Source: Mytilus edulis (Eukaryota; Mollusca; Bivalvia; Mytilida; Mytilidae). From it: a stretch of 64,000 nucleotides of DNA. Within the stretch, counting starts at the first letter, position 1; every line of letters starts with the position of its first letter. The notes under the pieces were generated by a model. The model saw nothing but the letters and a program-made list of their open reading frames with translations. It was not told the DNA's origin and did not search any database. Of the stretch, positions 13,325-25,101 are shown one piece after another. The stretch covers positions 71,364,502 to 71,428,501 of the forward strand of contig NC_092350.1 of NCBI RefSeq assembly GCF_963676685.1. Reading direction: 5' to 3'. The position numbers and the translations under genes are program-made.

Positions 13325-13612
13325 AATTTCCTAATGGTCTATTTGGAGAGTACGCTGACCTGTATTTGTTAATTTCTGTGTCAGGCATTTTGGTCTCTTT
13401 TTTTTTTATAAATAAGGCCGTTATTTTTCTCGTTCGAATTGTTTTACATTGTCATTTCGGGGCCTTTTATAGCTGACTATGCGGAATGGGAATGGGCTAT
13501 GCTCATTGTTGAAGACCGTACGCTGACCTATAGTTGTTAAATTCTGTGTCAGGCGTTTTGGTCTCTTTTGGAGAGTTTCTCATTGGCAATCAAACCACAT
13601 CTTCTTTTTTAT
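13325..13612 (+). repeat. two SINE-like copies in tandem
   Basis: A partial copy (TTTGGAGAGTACGCTGACCT ... TTGGTCTC) is followed from about 13,420 by a fuller one (CGTTCGAATTGTTTTACATT ... CACATCTTC). The order suggests insertion of one copy into or next to another. Confidence 0.6.
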
Positions 13613-13834
13613 AAGCTATTTACCGTCCCCGTTTTAAAAACACTGATTTTTAGCATATGAAAAATCTAAAAATTCACTGTTTCACGCCGTGAAATTATTG
13701 CACAGGTACAATGCATAACAATGAAAAAATCCTGTTCAACTACTTTTTCCAAGGCGAAAAAGAAAGTCGGATCGTGTAGCCCGTAAACAATATGTTTTTA
13801 AACTGATCATGCAAATTGAAGAGTATGTAATAAA

Positions 13835-14446
13835 ATTGAGAATGGAAATGGGGAATGTGTCAAAGAGACAACAACCCGACCAAATAAAAAACAACAGCAG
13901 AGGGTCACCAACAGGTCTTCACCCGGAGGCGTCCTTCAGCTGGCCCCTAAACAAATATATACTAGTCCAGTGATAATGAACGCCATACTAATTTCCAAAT
14001 TGTACACAAGAAACTAAAATTAAAATAATACAAGACTAACAAAGGCCAGAGGCTCCTGACATGGGACAGGCGCAAAAATGCGGCGGGGTTAAACATGTTT
14101 ATGAGATCTCAACCCTCCCCCTATACCTCTAACCAATGTAGTAAAGTAAACGCATAACAATACGCACATTAAAATTCAGTTCAAGAGAAATCCGAGTCTG
14201 ATGTCAGAAGATGTAACCAAAGAAAATAAACAAAAGGACAATAATACATAAATAACAACAGACTACTCGCAGTTAACTGACATGCCAGCTCCAGACTTCA
14301 ATTATACTGACTGAAAGATTATGATTTCATCATATGAACATCAGGCACAATCCGTCCCGTTAGGGGTTTAGTATCATACCATCATAACATATATGAGAAG
14401 AACATAACCCGTGTCATGCCAACAACTGTTTTTAGAATAAATGTGT
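13835..14446 (-). mobile_element. 3' untranslated tail of the Naiad-like element
   Basis: Non-coding tail just downstream (on the minus strand) of the RT frame ending at 14,447. Parts of it recur alone at 33,968-34,178 and 53,140-53,470 and, attached to RT sequence, at 5415-5660, which ties those fragments to this element family. Landmarks: AATGTGTCAAAGAGACAACA at the distal end and GTTAGGGGTTTAGTATCATA near the coding end. Confidence 0.7.
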
Positions 14447-17038
14447 TTAGTTCCGATGCAAAGACCTTATCAGTGACTCAATATTAACGCCAAAATATGC
14501 AATCTTTAATGACTTGACAACAGTATCGTAATTATATCCCTTCTTAATAAGTCTATTCAAATGTTTTGTAAGTTTCTGAGGTGAATACTGACACCTTTGT
14601 GCTTTATAAAGAATATTACCAAAAAAAATTGGATGTGAAATACCTGAACGTATTAGAAGTCTGCATGTTGAGCTATATTTACGAATGATGTCTTTATACC
14701 GATGATAAAATTTAGTAAATGTTTTGACTAGTTTGTGATATCGAAAACCCTGGTGTAATAATTTTTCAGTAATACATAAATTTCTCTCGTTAACATCTAA
14801 AACATTGTTACATACACGAGCGAATCGTACAAGTTGAGATATATAAACACCATAAGATGGTGACAAGGGAACGTCACCATCTAAAAACGGATAATTAACG
14901 ATAGGAAATGAAAAATCATCCCTTTTATCATAAATTTTAGTATTCAGCTTTCCATTAGTGATATAGATATCAAGATCGAGAAAAGGGCAGTGGTCATTGT
15001 TAGTATTAGCTTTATTTAAAGTAAGTTCAACAGGATAAATTTCATTAATATACATACTGAAGTCGTCATTATTGAGAGCCAAAATGTCATCCAAATATCT
15101 AAAAGTATTATTAAATTTGTTTATCAGATGTTGTTTCGATGGGTATTTGCTTATTTTTGTCATAAATTGTAACTCATAACAATACAAAAACAGGTCCGCA
15201 ATAAGTGGTGCACAGTTAATCCCCATTGGAATTCTGATAATCTGACGATATACGGAATTTCCAAAGCGAACAAAAATGTTATCTAGTAAAAATTCAAGGG
15301 CATATATAGTATCAAAGCATGTCCAATTAACATAGTTTTTTTGTTTATTGCTACTAAAAAATGACCTAAAAGAGTTTGAACATATATATTCACATTCTGA
15401 TTTTTTGAATGCCCATTTAATTAGGTGTGTGAATTTTTTCTTAATGAGAATGTGAGGCAATGTGGTATACAGGGTAGAAAAATCAAAACTTTGAACAGAT
15501 TCAAAATCACCAATATAAGCATGCAATTTATCAAGTACTTCCAACGAGTTCTTGACACTCCAAAAGTAATTTATTCCACTATTTTCGAAGGCCTTATTTG
15601 AACAATTTATTATCAGGTTTTTAATTGTACCAAGTGTGCTGGTAAGAAGAATAGACACTTTAGTAGTTGAACAATGGCTTGAAGACGAAATAAATCTATA
15701 TTTGTAAGGGGTTTTGTGTAGCTTCGGAAGCCAATACATAGTTGGGACTTTCATTGTATTTGGCTCTGCTTGTAAAGCGGTGGCTAAAAGTTTATGTTTG
15801 TTACAGATTTCGTTTTCTGAAAATGGAGTCAGTTGGAATGTTGGTGAATTGGTGATTTCCTTTTTCAGAACCTCAATGTAAAATTTACGTCAAACAATAA
15901 TAATATTATTAGCAGCTTTATCTGCCGGGACAAAAACAAATTCCTTGGCTAGTTCTTTTAGTTTATGTTTGATACGAGAAATAGGTTTATTGTGGTTATT
16001 GTTTATAGTAAAATGTTCTTTAAAATGTTGAATACGTATATCAACTATCTTCATTACTGAATTAAAAAAAGAATCCAAAGATTTTTTGTCAGCTTTTTCC
16101 CGTTTTATCCATTTCATACAGTAAGTATGGAGTGAGTCGTGGATGATATTACGACACTCATTCCAATTAATAATTGACGGGGGACGATATTTAGGTCCTT
16201 TACTGAGGAATGATTTTAACTCTCGGTCTTGAACGATGTTAAGATCTCCTGTTATAACATGGGAAATGGGTGCATAAATATATTAGGAATTACTGCAATT
16301 ACATGAAGTAGGTGTATTTTCACTGATATTAACATCTTTACACAAATGACTATAATTAAACACAAATTTCCGGGTAGATTTCTTGTAAATATAACAAATG
16401 AGAGGTAGCTCAGTATTGTCAAAATATCCAGGAATTTGTTCTTTAACAGAATGGTCGTTAAATATACCGGCAATATTTACAAAATCAAAGCCTTTATTGA
16501 CATACTTAATTTAAATAAAATGTTTTTTATGATCTTCAGGGCGATCAATTTTGGGAAATAATTTAGAATAACAATATGCCATAATAATTTGAACAATTTC
16601 ATACTTAGGACTGCTATATGAAATTGTGTTGCAATCCTCCAAAATTTTATTTAACTTATTAACCGGTAACGAACAGAGTTTTGTTAACAGATAATGTCTG
16701 CAGTTGTTTTTTGAAATAGAAATTAGGTCCGAAATATTGGTATGATTGGCCCGAAATTTTCTTTGATTGCGATTTGTTCTACGACCGTGAGAACGTTTTT
16801 TACGAACAGTTTTAGAAACTATATCCAAAATGTTAACGGAATTGGTTCTAGATATATTACCAATTCCCATGATATTATCATTTAGACGGAGAGGGTAAAC
16901 TGTCTGTAATTTTTTAATCCAATTTAATTCAATTATTTTACGTGATCGTACAAACTTTGAATGCGATTCACCAGGCTGCTTATTTATTATATATTTGTTA
17001 TATATTTTACAATAAACATATTCGCAGAACAAAAACAT
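14447..17038 (-). mobile_element. Penelope-like retroelement, nuclease-first (Naiad-like) order, three in-frame stops
   Basis: One continuous minus-strand frame of 864 codons, interrupted only by stop codons at 16,511-16,513 (TAA), about 16,285 (TAA) and about 15,890 (TGA); no frameshift was found. The N-terminal part (16,511-17,038) contains IIELNWIKKLQTVYPLRLND, which resembles the C-terminal end of GIY-YIG nuclease domains of Penelope-like elements. Then come a CNC motif, HVITGDLNIV, the DKG-equivalent FVPADKAANN, and the RT: LPKLHK, FDFSTLYTTLPH (first catalytic Asp), GINCAPLIADLF, and FRYLDD (catalytic pair). In canonical Penelope elements the nuclease follows the RT; nuclease before RT is the permuted order described for the Naiad group. 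The start of the nuclease is missing beyond 17,038, so the element is 5' truncated. Family assignment is by recalled pattern, not by search. Confidence 0.75.
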
Positions 17039-17445
17039 TAATTTTGAGAGTCCCAGACACTACATTGGTGGACAGTTTTCCCACTAATTCCACGTGTTTT
17101 CAAGTTGTAGTCAACTCGTAGAAGCCCACAATTCATTGTAGTTCATTGAGTCGATTGGTCAGTTTTTCAAGGCCGTATTGGCCTTGTGTTTGGGAAATTA
17201 CTATGCAAATATATTCTGACGTCAGGAAATCTAGAGTTCTCGACCTGTTCAATCGATTGATAAATGAATCTGATCTATTGTATCACATGTTATGTTCTAT
17301 ATAACAACGCAGTTGTATATGATAATCAATCTATATAATTAGGAACACCTATTTAACAAGAAACATCCATTTAGGAAATCTTATTTTAATTCTTACTGCA
17401 GTCTGTCTACCTTCGAAATAGCAATTCTGAAGCATATGATTAAAT

Positions 17446-17770
17446 ATGAAAATTTGCCGTTTTCGTTTTTGTGTAGTTTTGTGTTTTATTACAACATGTA
17501 CGTTTACCTTAACAAATGCAATTGATGAAGATGTGATATCTGGAACATTTAATACAAAGGATAGCACGATAATTCCTCAGACCGAAAATACAACCGATGT
17601 GTATTCTAAGTCCTTAATTTCATGTGCAGGTATGTGCCTATCAAATCCCCAATGCTGTGTGGCGAGTTATTCCAAAGTAACATCAACATGTCGTATTGAT
17701 AATTCTGTGCGATGCTGCGATGAAAACGAATTTCATGACGGGTGGACTTATCTTCAACGAAACTCCTATC
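17446..17770 (+). CDS. lectin gene exon 1: signal peptide and PAN-like module
   Basis: Starts at ATG 17,446, the first in frame, immediately followed by a basic then hydrophobic stretch (FCVVLCFITTCTFTLTNA) typical of a cleaved signal peptide. Ends at TATC before the consensus donor GTAAGT. It leaves one base of a split codon. An upstream untranslated exon is possible but not visible. Confidence 0.85.
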
Positions 17771-20700
17771 GTAAGTAAATTTGGAACGTATTCTTTACAA
17801 TTAACTGTTGGTTTCTTTTTTTACTTTCCAAGCAATGTTTTAAAGTAGTTGAGAGCATCAGCAGGTTTAAACATGTTGAAAAAAAAATAAAAAAAAACTT
17901 ATTATCGTCTAGATAACAAATCAAAAATTGAGTAATGTAAAACATATTCAAAAGATATAAAATTGTTTGTGTTTTGTTGTTAGATGAATAATCCAATTAA
18001 ATCTTATCTGTTCGAATTAAAGGGGTAGGTATATTTTAAAAGTGCAGGTATATGTGTTCCATTGTTTTGTAATGCAAAAAAGCCCTTATTTAAATATGTT
18101 AGCTGCAGCTAGTATGATAATTGATGCATATGTATTTATTTTTCATCACCAATTGTAATATAGGGACAGTGCCATTAACCACGCTACAACCCACATGAGT
18201 ACTTATATACCAGGTACTATTGATATAGTCTTTTCTGGTTACTATGAGTGTTAAAATGAAACCTTGCAACAGTGTTAAAAAAACTACCCTTTTATGATCG
18301 ATTATACGTATTATATATTTTTAGTCACAATGACATGCAGAGGATGCATCAGCTTTAACAATTCCTTGTATTTAATTTCTGAGGAACATCTAGATTGGTC
18401 AAAAGCGAAGGTATTTTAACATTTCTAAGTTTGAATATGAACATGTTATTTACAATATAGTATTGGCTAAATATATACATATATATATATATATATATAT
18501 TACGGATTACAAATGTGTCGAGGATTGTGATTGAATAACAACACAAAGATGTTAGGTTATATTCAGGAAACTGCCGGCATATATAAAACGTTTTTCCCCA
18601 AATGGAACCTCCAGAACGCCATAACATGCATAATAACACCTGTTACTATGTGACGTAGTCAAAAACTATACAGAACCCTTTGGAATGTTAGATGCTTACA
18701 GAAGGAAAATAATGCCGTGCATCCGTCAATAATAAATGTTTAATACACAATCACGCAAATTACACTTCAATAACTTAACTTTAATACACGATAAAATTAT
18801 TTTAATAGCAAATTACAAAATCTGTTACGTATGCGAACATAATAGTTTTGGTTTTTTAATATATAAGTTTTAAAAAACAAAGACACACAACACATGAAAT
18901 ATAAAGTCTTCTTTGAAAACATTTACTTAACGGAAAAAAATGCCCAAATAAAAAAGGTGCATTTAAGTGGATAACTGGAAACATTAAGAAAGTTTAACAA
19001 TAAACATGACATAAATATACATGCAGCAGTGTGAATTTCAACAAATACCTGAATCGGAAAAAACCATATAGACGTGTATAATTCGTAATATATATGTGTA
19101 ATTCAGGTCTAAGACAGGATATATTGTGTGACATTCCTGGCTCATAGCGTATATCGACTTCGCCTTCGGCTCAGGGGATATACATTATAAGCCGGGAATG
19201 TCACAATATATACTCTGTCTGAGACCTGAAAAGTATATGATATTAGAAATAAAAATATATCAAATTTTAAAAATATCTGCATTGCATGAAATTACCATGA
19301 CACGTTCTGAATGGCAAACACTGTACATGCTGTATTTCAATATCATCGATAGAAAATAAAACATCTCTTTCTTATGTCTAGACTTTGCAGCATTTTACTG
19401 CATTGTTTTTTTTTAGGTGGAACAATCAGAACCCTTGAAAACAATTGATTTAGTATCAACATGATCATCGGGAAGTCTATCATATGACGTTTCTTTATAT
19501 CATTTGATAGTTACACAGTCACATGTTCAAACTATACGGACTTCATATATGTGAACCTTGCACAAAAGCTGCTATCAACAGATTTATTAGGAAGAACAAC
19601 TTTAATTGATTAAAAAAATTGACCACTCCTTGCTCCTTTTGAGTTATTGCATGACATATGATAAAAGTGGTATGATTTTGAAATGCAATTTAATTTTATA
19701 TTTGTACTTTCATTTGTTTAGGAAAATTGTGAATGTAGGGGAAGTGAGCTGGCTAAACTTGAAACATTTGAGGAGAATGAGTTTATTAAACGTGAAGTGA
19801 AAACCAGGAATACCGGAGGTAAAGTATTATTATATGAATAGATATTATATCATCCTATTAGACTTTGTTAAATTTGTAATGAGTTAAGTGTTATCTTGTT
19901 CAAAACTACAGACAAATTTTACACAACATTCCATTGCATACAGGAAAAATGCAACCACTTGAAACTGACCAATCAAATGTGCACTTCTTTTTTACCTGTG
20001 TTCAAGCTTTGGTAGCCATATACCCTCCAGTCTAAAGTAATTTGTTATAGTTATCTCTTATTTGTCTCTTTTTAGTGATATCCATTTGAAGTGACTCTAT
20101 ACTGTATATACATCCGGTCATTGTGTTATTATTTTAAGACAATTGTTGTATTTCATTTTTGCTTATTTGCTTTGTCCATATAACTTTTTGTGTTTCTTTG
20201 ATACATATGACGTGGCTCTGTACGTCACAAGATATACTGAATGGCAATCACCAGTTTCGTTTATGTGGTTAACCACATATCAGCGAGCTATAATCTAGTC
20301 CACTAGGATTTGAGTATTTTAAAAACAACGCTTTATAGGTTGCACTTTGTAAATACAGCTGTTTCTCAAAACACGCCTCTTTTGGGGAGATCTTGAATAT
20401 TCATAGAAAATCAATTTTGTTTACATACTGGTTCCCAGTTATGCTCTCTGTGTTCCTTCTCACAGAGACAAAACTTGGGAATGTTACCAGTAAATATACA
20501 CGTACATATTATTTACATTGAAATATGTGGTAACCTTTCATTCGAGGTAGGGGTAGTTAAGAAAAATAGTGTTAGTTTAAACTCTGAGAAGTTCAGGGCA
20601 TAAACACGTTGAAAATATGCCGCACAGCCCTATATTTTGACCTTTGAAAAAAATTGTGGTGCATATGAACTTTCAATCCTAGGATAAGATTTTTTTTCAA

Positions 20701-21619
20701 AACTGCATAGTAAAAGTGGTACAGTTTTAGCTGTAAAAGGAGTTCCTATAGGAAATTGCATTGCTAATATTTACAGAAATGCAACCTATGACCCTTGCGC
20801 TCATACCTGGTTTTTCTTTATCGAGGTAGATGGATAATAGATAGAAAATACTGAACTAAAAGTCACTTTATAAAAATGTCACATTCGAAATGTCTTAACT
20901 CCTGATTCTGAGTTAATATACAGAGAAATGAATCAATATAACAGTGATTGTTTTTTCACTTTTTATTAATTTTACTATCAATAACGTATTTCCAAAGTAA
21001 CAATAACAATAGATATGAAAAAATAAACCAATTTTCAAAAATTCAAATGACATGGTTCCTGATGAGATGAGAACACGAACATATACATAACAGTTCCATT
21101 TCGGCAAGACTACAACATGTACAAGTTCCCTTTTGTAAGTTCTACTCTTAGTTAAACTTTACTTAATATGAATAGGTGTACGTGTCTGTTATGTTTATGC
21201 TATATCATAGAGACAACGAAAGGAAAACGTACCAAAGAGACAACATACCGACCATAAAGTAGGAACCATCCAAACAGTTTGTGCAATTTTTCATGCAATA
21301 TTTCAACTATCAGTATTCTAAGATACATAGTAGATAAAACAAACGGTAATGTGACATATGTATTTACACGGTAATTATTATCTTTTTGTTTTCAGTATCT
21401 GGATACTGGATCGGAGGATATGATTTTTACAATGATAATGTCATGGAATGGATAGGTCAACCCGACCAATCAATGTCATTTAGTGATTTTCAGCCAGATG
21501 AACCTGATGCACCGAATGATCAGTTATGCATGGTGCTGTGGGGAGATTATGATTTTCGATGGGGTGATGCTGATTGTCATGTACAGCTTTCATATATATG
21601 TGAATTCATGCAGCGTTAA
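17446..21619 (+). CDS. secreted PAN/apple-like plus C-type lectin protein (4 exons, 243 aa)
   Basis: Gene span. Exons 17,446-17,770, 18,325-18,410, 19,722-19,818 and 21,396-21,619 join in phase (1, 0, 1) to exactly 244 codons with the stop, and every junction has GT and AG. Residues 1-25 are a hydrophobic signal peptide; about 55-106 form a cysteine-rich PAN/apple-like module (SCAGMCLSNPQCC, then STCRID); 110-243 are a C-type lectin domain with GYWIGG, WGDADC and a final SYICE. There is no membrane segment, so the product should be extracellular, probably a carbohydrate- or microbe-binding protein. The usual EPN/QPD sugar-specificity triplet is represented by EPD in FQPDEPDAPND. One oddity: the Cys normally found in the SCY motif at the N-terminal hairpin is Leu (NSLY), while a Cys appears at the preceding Trp position (GCISF). 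Function is inferred from domains. Confidence 0.85.
18325..18410 (+). CDS. lectin gene exon 2: start of C-type lectin domain
   Basis: Acceptor is a T-rich tract ending in TTTTTAG, donor AAG before GTATTT. Reads TCRGCISFNNSLYL then HLDWSKAK, the first strand and helix of the lectin fold. 86 nt, restores phase 0. Confidence 0.8.
18470..18501. repeat. (TA)n microsatellite
   Basis: Run of alternating A and T within intron 2 of the lectin gene. Confidence 0.9.
19102..19229. repeat. foldback (palindromic) element FB1 in lectin intron 2
   Basis: Left arm TTCAGGTCTAAGACAG... is mirrored by the right arm ending CTGTCTGAGACCTGAA, giving arms of about 40-50 bp with a few mismatches around a GC-richer centre (CTTCGCCTTCGGCTC). 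No reading frame. The architecture is like the foldbacks at 23.7 and 26.2 kb but the arms differ. Confidence 0.8.
19722..19818 (+). CDS. lectin gene exon 3
   Basis: Acceptor TTTGTTTAG, donor GGAG before GTAAAG. Reads ENCECRGSELAKLETFEENE, the conserved Cys and helix 2 of the lectin domain. A broken duplicate of this exon and its flank lies at 45,125-45,485. Confidence 0.85.
21396..21619 (+). CDS. lectin gene exon 4: end of lectin domain and stop
   Basis: Acceptor TTTGTTTTCAG. Contains GYWIGGYDFYND, FQPDEPDAPNDQLC, WGDADC and SYICEFMQR, then TAA. The spacing of the last three cysteines is that of a typical C-type lectin domain; the domain ends right before the stop. Confidence 0.9.
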
Positions 21620-22296
21620 ACAAGTATAATGCCATAATATATTATCAATCAGTTATGTACAATTGTTGTGATGATGTTGTCTGTAATTTCATAAATTAGC
21701 AATATACACAAAAAAACTGTCAGTAAACTTTAATTGAGATATGCAAAACTCATGGTTAAATGGATTAAAATAATACGTATTACGTACAAACAATTGTGTT
21801 TGTTTCAATACAATCAATATGTTTCTTAAAAATTAAAGCTAGACACCATTATATCTAACAAATTTGTTATCGTTTTTATTGCAGTGAAATAATATTACTA
21901 CTATCAGACATTGACGGACCGCAATTAAATTGTTAATGACAATATAATCATATTGTTCCTTTATTCAATAACAGCAGACATCAACGAAGATGTGATAACT
22001 GGGCTTACCGCACCCAAATAAAAATACATATCTCCAAACACATGTATTGTTCATTATTGTTAAATAACAGCTCCTTTATAGAGCAGTCAGACTCAATCGA
22101 AACACGATTCTTCAGAGCACAAAGCCATGACGACCATGCACCTTATTCTTACAGTACTGTAATATGTGAATTAATAATATTTTGTGCAATTTTTTAAAAA
22201 AAAAATTCGCCAACTGGTTGTTGTTACGTTGTAGGATTCATATCACTGACGAAAACCAATATACAGAAAATATATTTGAAAGTATATAATTATGTT

Positions 22297-22380
22297 TATA
22301 CTGCGCTCGTTCTATTTGAGCAGTCAAAATACGTTGACTGTATATTTCTATGTCATATACGGTCACTGACCTGATATCAC
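22297..22380 (+). repeat. inverted repeat, left copy
   Basis: About 84 bp (TATACTGCGCTCG ... TTTGAGCAGTCAAAA ... ATACGGTCACTGAC) repeated in inverted orientation at 24,033-24,118. The pair encloses the first exon of the recombinase gene. Confidence 0.75.
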
Positions 22381-22681
22381 TTTTTCTCATGAATATTCAA
22401 ATATCAGTTGCCGGAACTACTTTTTTTTAGTTATTCATGATGACCTCCTTAACCTTTCTTTGTTACCGATGTAAACAAATGTGTATTGTTCAAAATCACG
22501 ATAAACGTGATCTGTTTAATAAAATTAATTGTACTAAATCTTGTCTTGGAATGTTTCTTGTATTTAGTTCATATATGTTTCTTTTATCTTATTCTAAATC
22601 TATAATTAAAATAAGAATAATAAAATTCGTCTGCTTATGTGCCGTCTGCCTGCTGCAAGCTTAAGCAAAGGCAAAGCAAAC

Positions 22682-23551
22682 ATGTCTGAAGGAATTCCGT
22701 ATTTTGCATTGGACTGGTCTCCCTTAGAAGGTCTGGAGGATGTCCCCATGGACGAAGACCTGCAGGACACATTACTACAACTTGATGCCTTAGGTATCCC
22801 CCTTCAGCCCCCAGGGTCAAACATAGAACATGAAATTACCACAGTGGCTGAAATACACCCTCCACCTCGAGCTCCAAATTCTCCAAATGAACCACATCAA
22901 TCTATTGAGACCTCTGAAAATCTACCTATAAGTATTAACAATGATAACTCCAATGATCAGGTACCTCCTTACCAAGATGAAGCTGCTGGGGTATCAAAAC
23001 AGTTTGATCCAAACTCCATTCAAATGGATGATGAAGATATCCAAGTGTTCATTCTGTCCAATGAGAACAAAAATACCTGCAAAAAAACTATGTACGATAG
23101 AAAGCTTGTTCAGAAATTTTTCAAAATGAAAAAAGGAGGTCAGGGAAATTCAAAATATCCCTGAGAATGAACTCGACAGTTTAATAGCTAATTTTCTGAT
23201 CACTGTACGCAAACAGGATGGCACAGAATACGAGCCTTCTTCCTTAAAGGGAATGATGTCTTCAGTTGACAGAAAACTAAGGCGCCCCAAATATGGGCAT
23301 TCCATTAGTGGGGACAACAATGATTTCCAATTAACAAAGGATACTTTGAAAACTAAAATGAAAGTTTTGAAAAAACAAGGCAAAGGAAACAAGCCAAACC
23401 GTGCACAACCTTTGACAGACATGGAAATAAACTCCTTGTATGAAAATAACTTATTAGGTATTTCTACACCAGAGGCAATGATAAATACCCTGTGGCTCAA
23501 TAACTCTGTCCACTTTGGTTTAAGAGGTGTAACAGAACACTATGAACTTAG
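22682..23551 (+). CDS. recombinase exon 1 (frameshifted)
   Basis: Frame 22,682-23,164 encodes the acidic N-terminal region; a second frame overlapping it resumes with NELDSLIANFLITVRKQDGT and runs to the donor. The exon ends CTTAG before GTAGGT; joined to the next exon the split codon gives Arg-Trp, as in the family's LRW motif, which supports the junction. Confidence 0.7.
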
Positions 23552-23723
23552 GTAGGTACATGTACATGTATTTGACACTAACAGGTTATAATTGACATTG
23601 TATAATCCACGGCCAATAACACATGTACAAATTATCATGTGTCACGCATAATTATCACGCTAATTAAAATAAAAACATAAAATGTATTTATTAATTATCA
23701 TACATGTAGCTATAGATAGATAT

Positions 23724-23870
23724 AGAATAACCATACATTGTCTCGAAATATCAATGTTATTTGTACGAGGCTTAGAAACATGTAGAAAGCGAGGCTGTGC
23801 CGAGCATTTCTACCTGTTTCGAGCCGAGTACAAATAACATTGATATTTCGAGACAATGTATGGTTATTCT
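23724..23870. repeat. 147-bp near-perfect palindrome FB2 in recombinase intron
   Basis: The left arm AGAATAACCATACATTGTCT is mirrored by AGACAATGTATGGTTATTCT at the right end, and pairing continues inwards to a core GCGAGGCTGTGCCGAGC. Total 147 bp. A half copy (one arm) lies at 24,538-24,616. The same 17-bp core, inverted, is at the centre of the palindrome at 26,156-26,302. Confidence 0.9.
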
Positions 23871-24032
23871 TTATATACTGCAACTCTTATAAGTGTTCTA
23901 AATGAAGTATTTAGGGTAAAAACAATCATTTTTTAATTTGGAGAGGACGACGTAAATTTTCCGCGAACCTGTATGTTTTATTGACGTCATAAATAAAACT
24001 CTACGGAAACGCATTGTCAACGTCATAAACAA

Positions 24033-24118
24033 GGTGATATACGGTCAGTGACTGTATATCACATATGAATATACAGTCAATGCAAATTTGACTGCTCAAA
24101 TAGGACAGCTGCAGTATA
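24033..24118 (-). repeat. inverted repeat, right copy
   Basis: Reverse-complement counterpart of 22,297-22,380 (ATACGGTCAGTGACTG ... TTTGACTGCTCAAATAGGAC ... GCAGTATA). Together they bound a 1.82-kb segment. Confidence 0.75.
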
Positions 24119-24537
24119 TATTTGAATTATACATGAATCATGTCGTCCCGTAAAATCGACATTACTAGTACATTTTTTAACAAGAACATGTAAACTCTGC
24201 GTAGTGAATATACATATCCTGCGAAATTTTGTATAATTCCTTCCTTTTTGTCATGTTTTACACAAATACATTTACATGTCTCCGAATCATGTCGTCACAT
24301 AAATTCTCCATTACTATAGCTAGTAATTTTTTAAACAAGAACATGTAAACTCTACATAGTGAATATATATATCCTGCAAAACTTTCACATATATGTTTCT
24401 GCTTAATCAGTATAATTCATTTATTTTTACGGTTTTACACAAATACATGTATCCGAATAATGTTGTCCCATAAAATCTACATTACTAATGTGATTACTAG
24501 TACTTTTTGGAACAGTACATGTAAACTCTACGAAGTG

Positions 24538-24616
24538 ATCGCTTTCTACCTGTTTCTAAGCCTTGTACAAATACATGTAACATTGATATTTCGAGACAAT
24601 GTATGGTTATTCTATA
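24538..24616. repeat. half copy of palindrome FB2
   Basis: Reads CGCTTTCTACCTGTTTCTAA then ACATTGATATTTCGAGACAA, which is one arm of FB2 without the other. Confidence 0.75.
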
Positions 24617-25101
24617 TTTATATATCCTGGGAAACTTTCACATCTGTTGAACCAAATCAACTTCACATTTTATTTACGGTACATCGTTTTCATAGATACA
24701 AAATGTAGTTCCATTTTAAATCGTGCAATTCCAGTCCTAAATGGTAAACCATGTTGATAAAAACTTAATCCAATCAAAACGTATGATCCATTGTTCATGT
24801 TGTTCAAGTTTATGCTGTCTGAAAGCTACTTCCCTAATTCTCAAGCTCTACTCTAGAAAACAAAATATGCATGTGAAATTTCAAAAGTGACAGTCAGATT
24901 CAATCAAAAAGCAATTTAATATTGTGAAACTACTGATCAATTTATTATAATTATTAAATAAGGATTCATGCGGTAATTAAATTTCATACGTTTGCACATA
25001 TAATGCATATACATGGTAGAAATATATTTAAATTGCAGAGTATAATAGTATTTATGAATTTATAAGTTCAAATGTACATTGTGTATATCTTCCTCTTTCA
25101 G

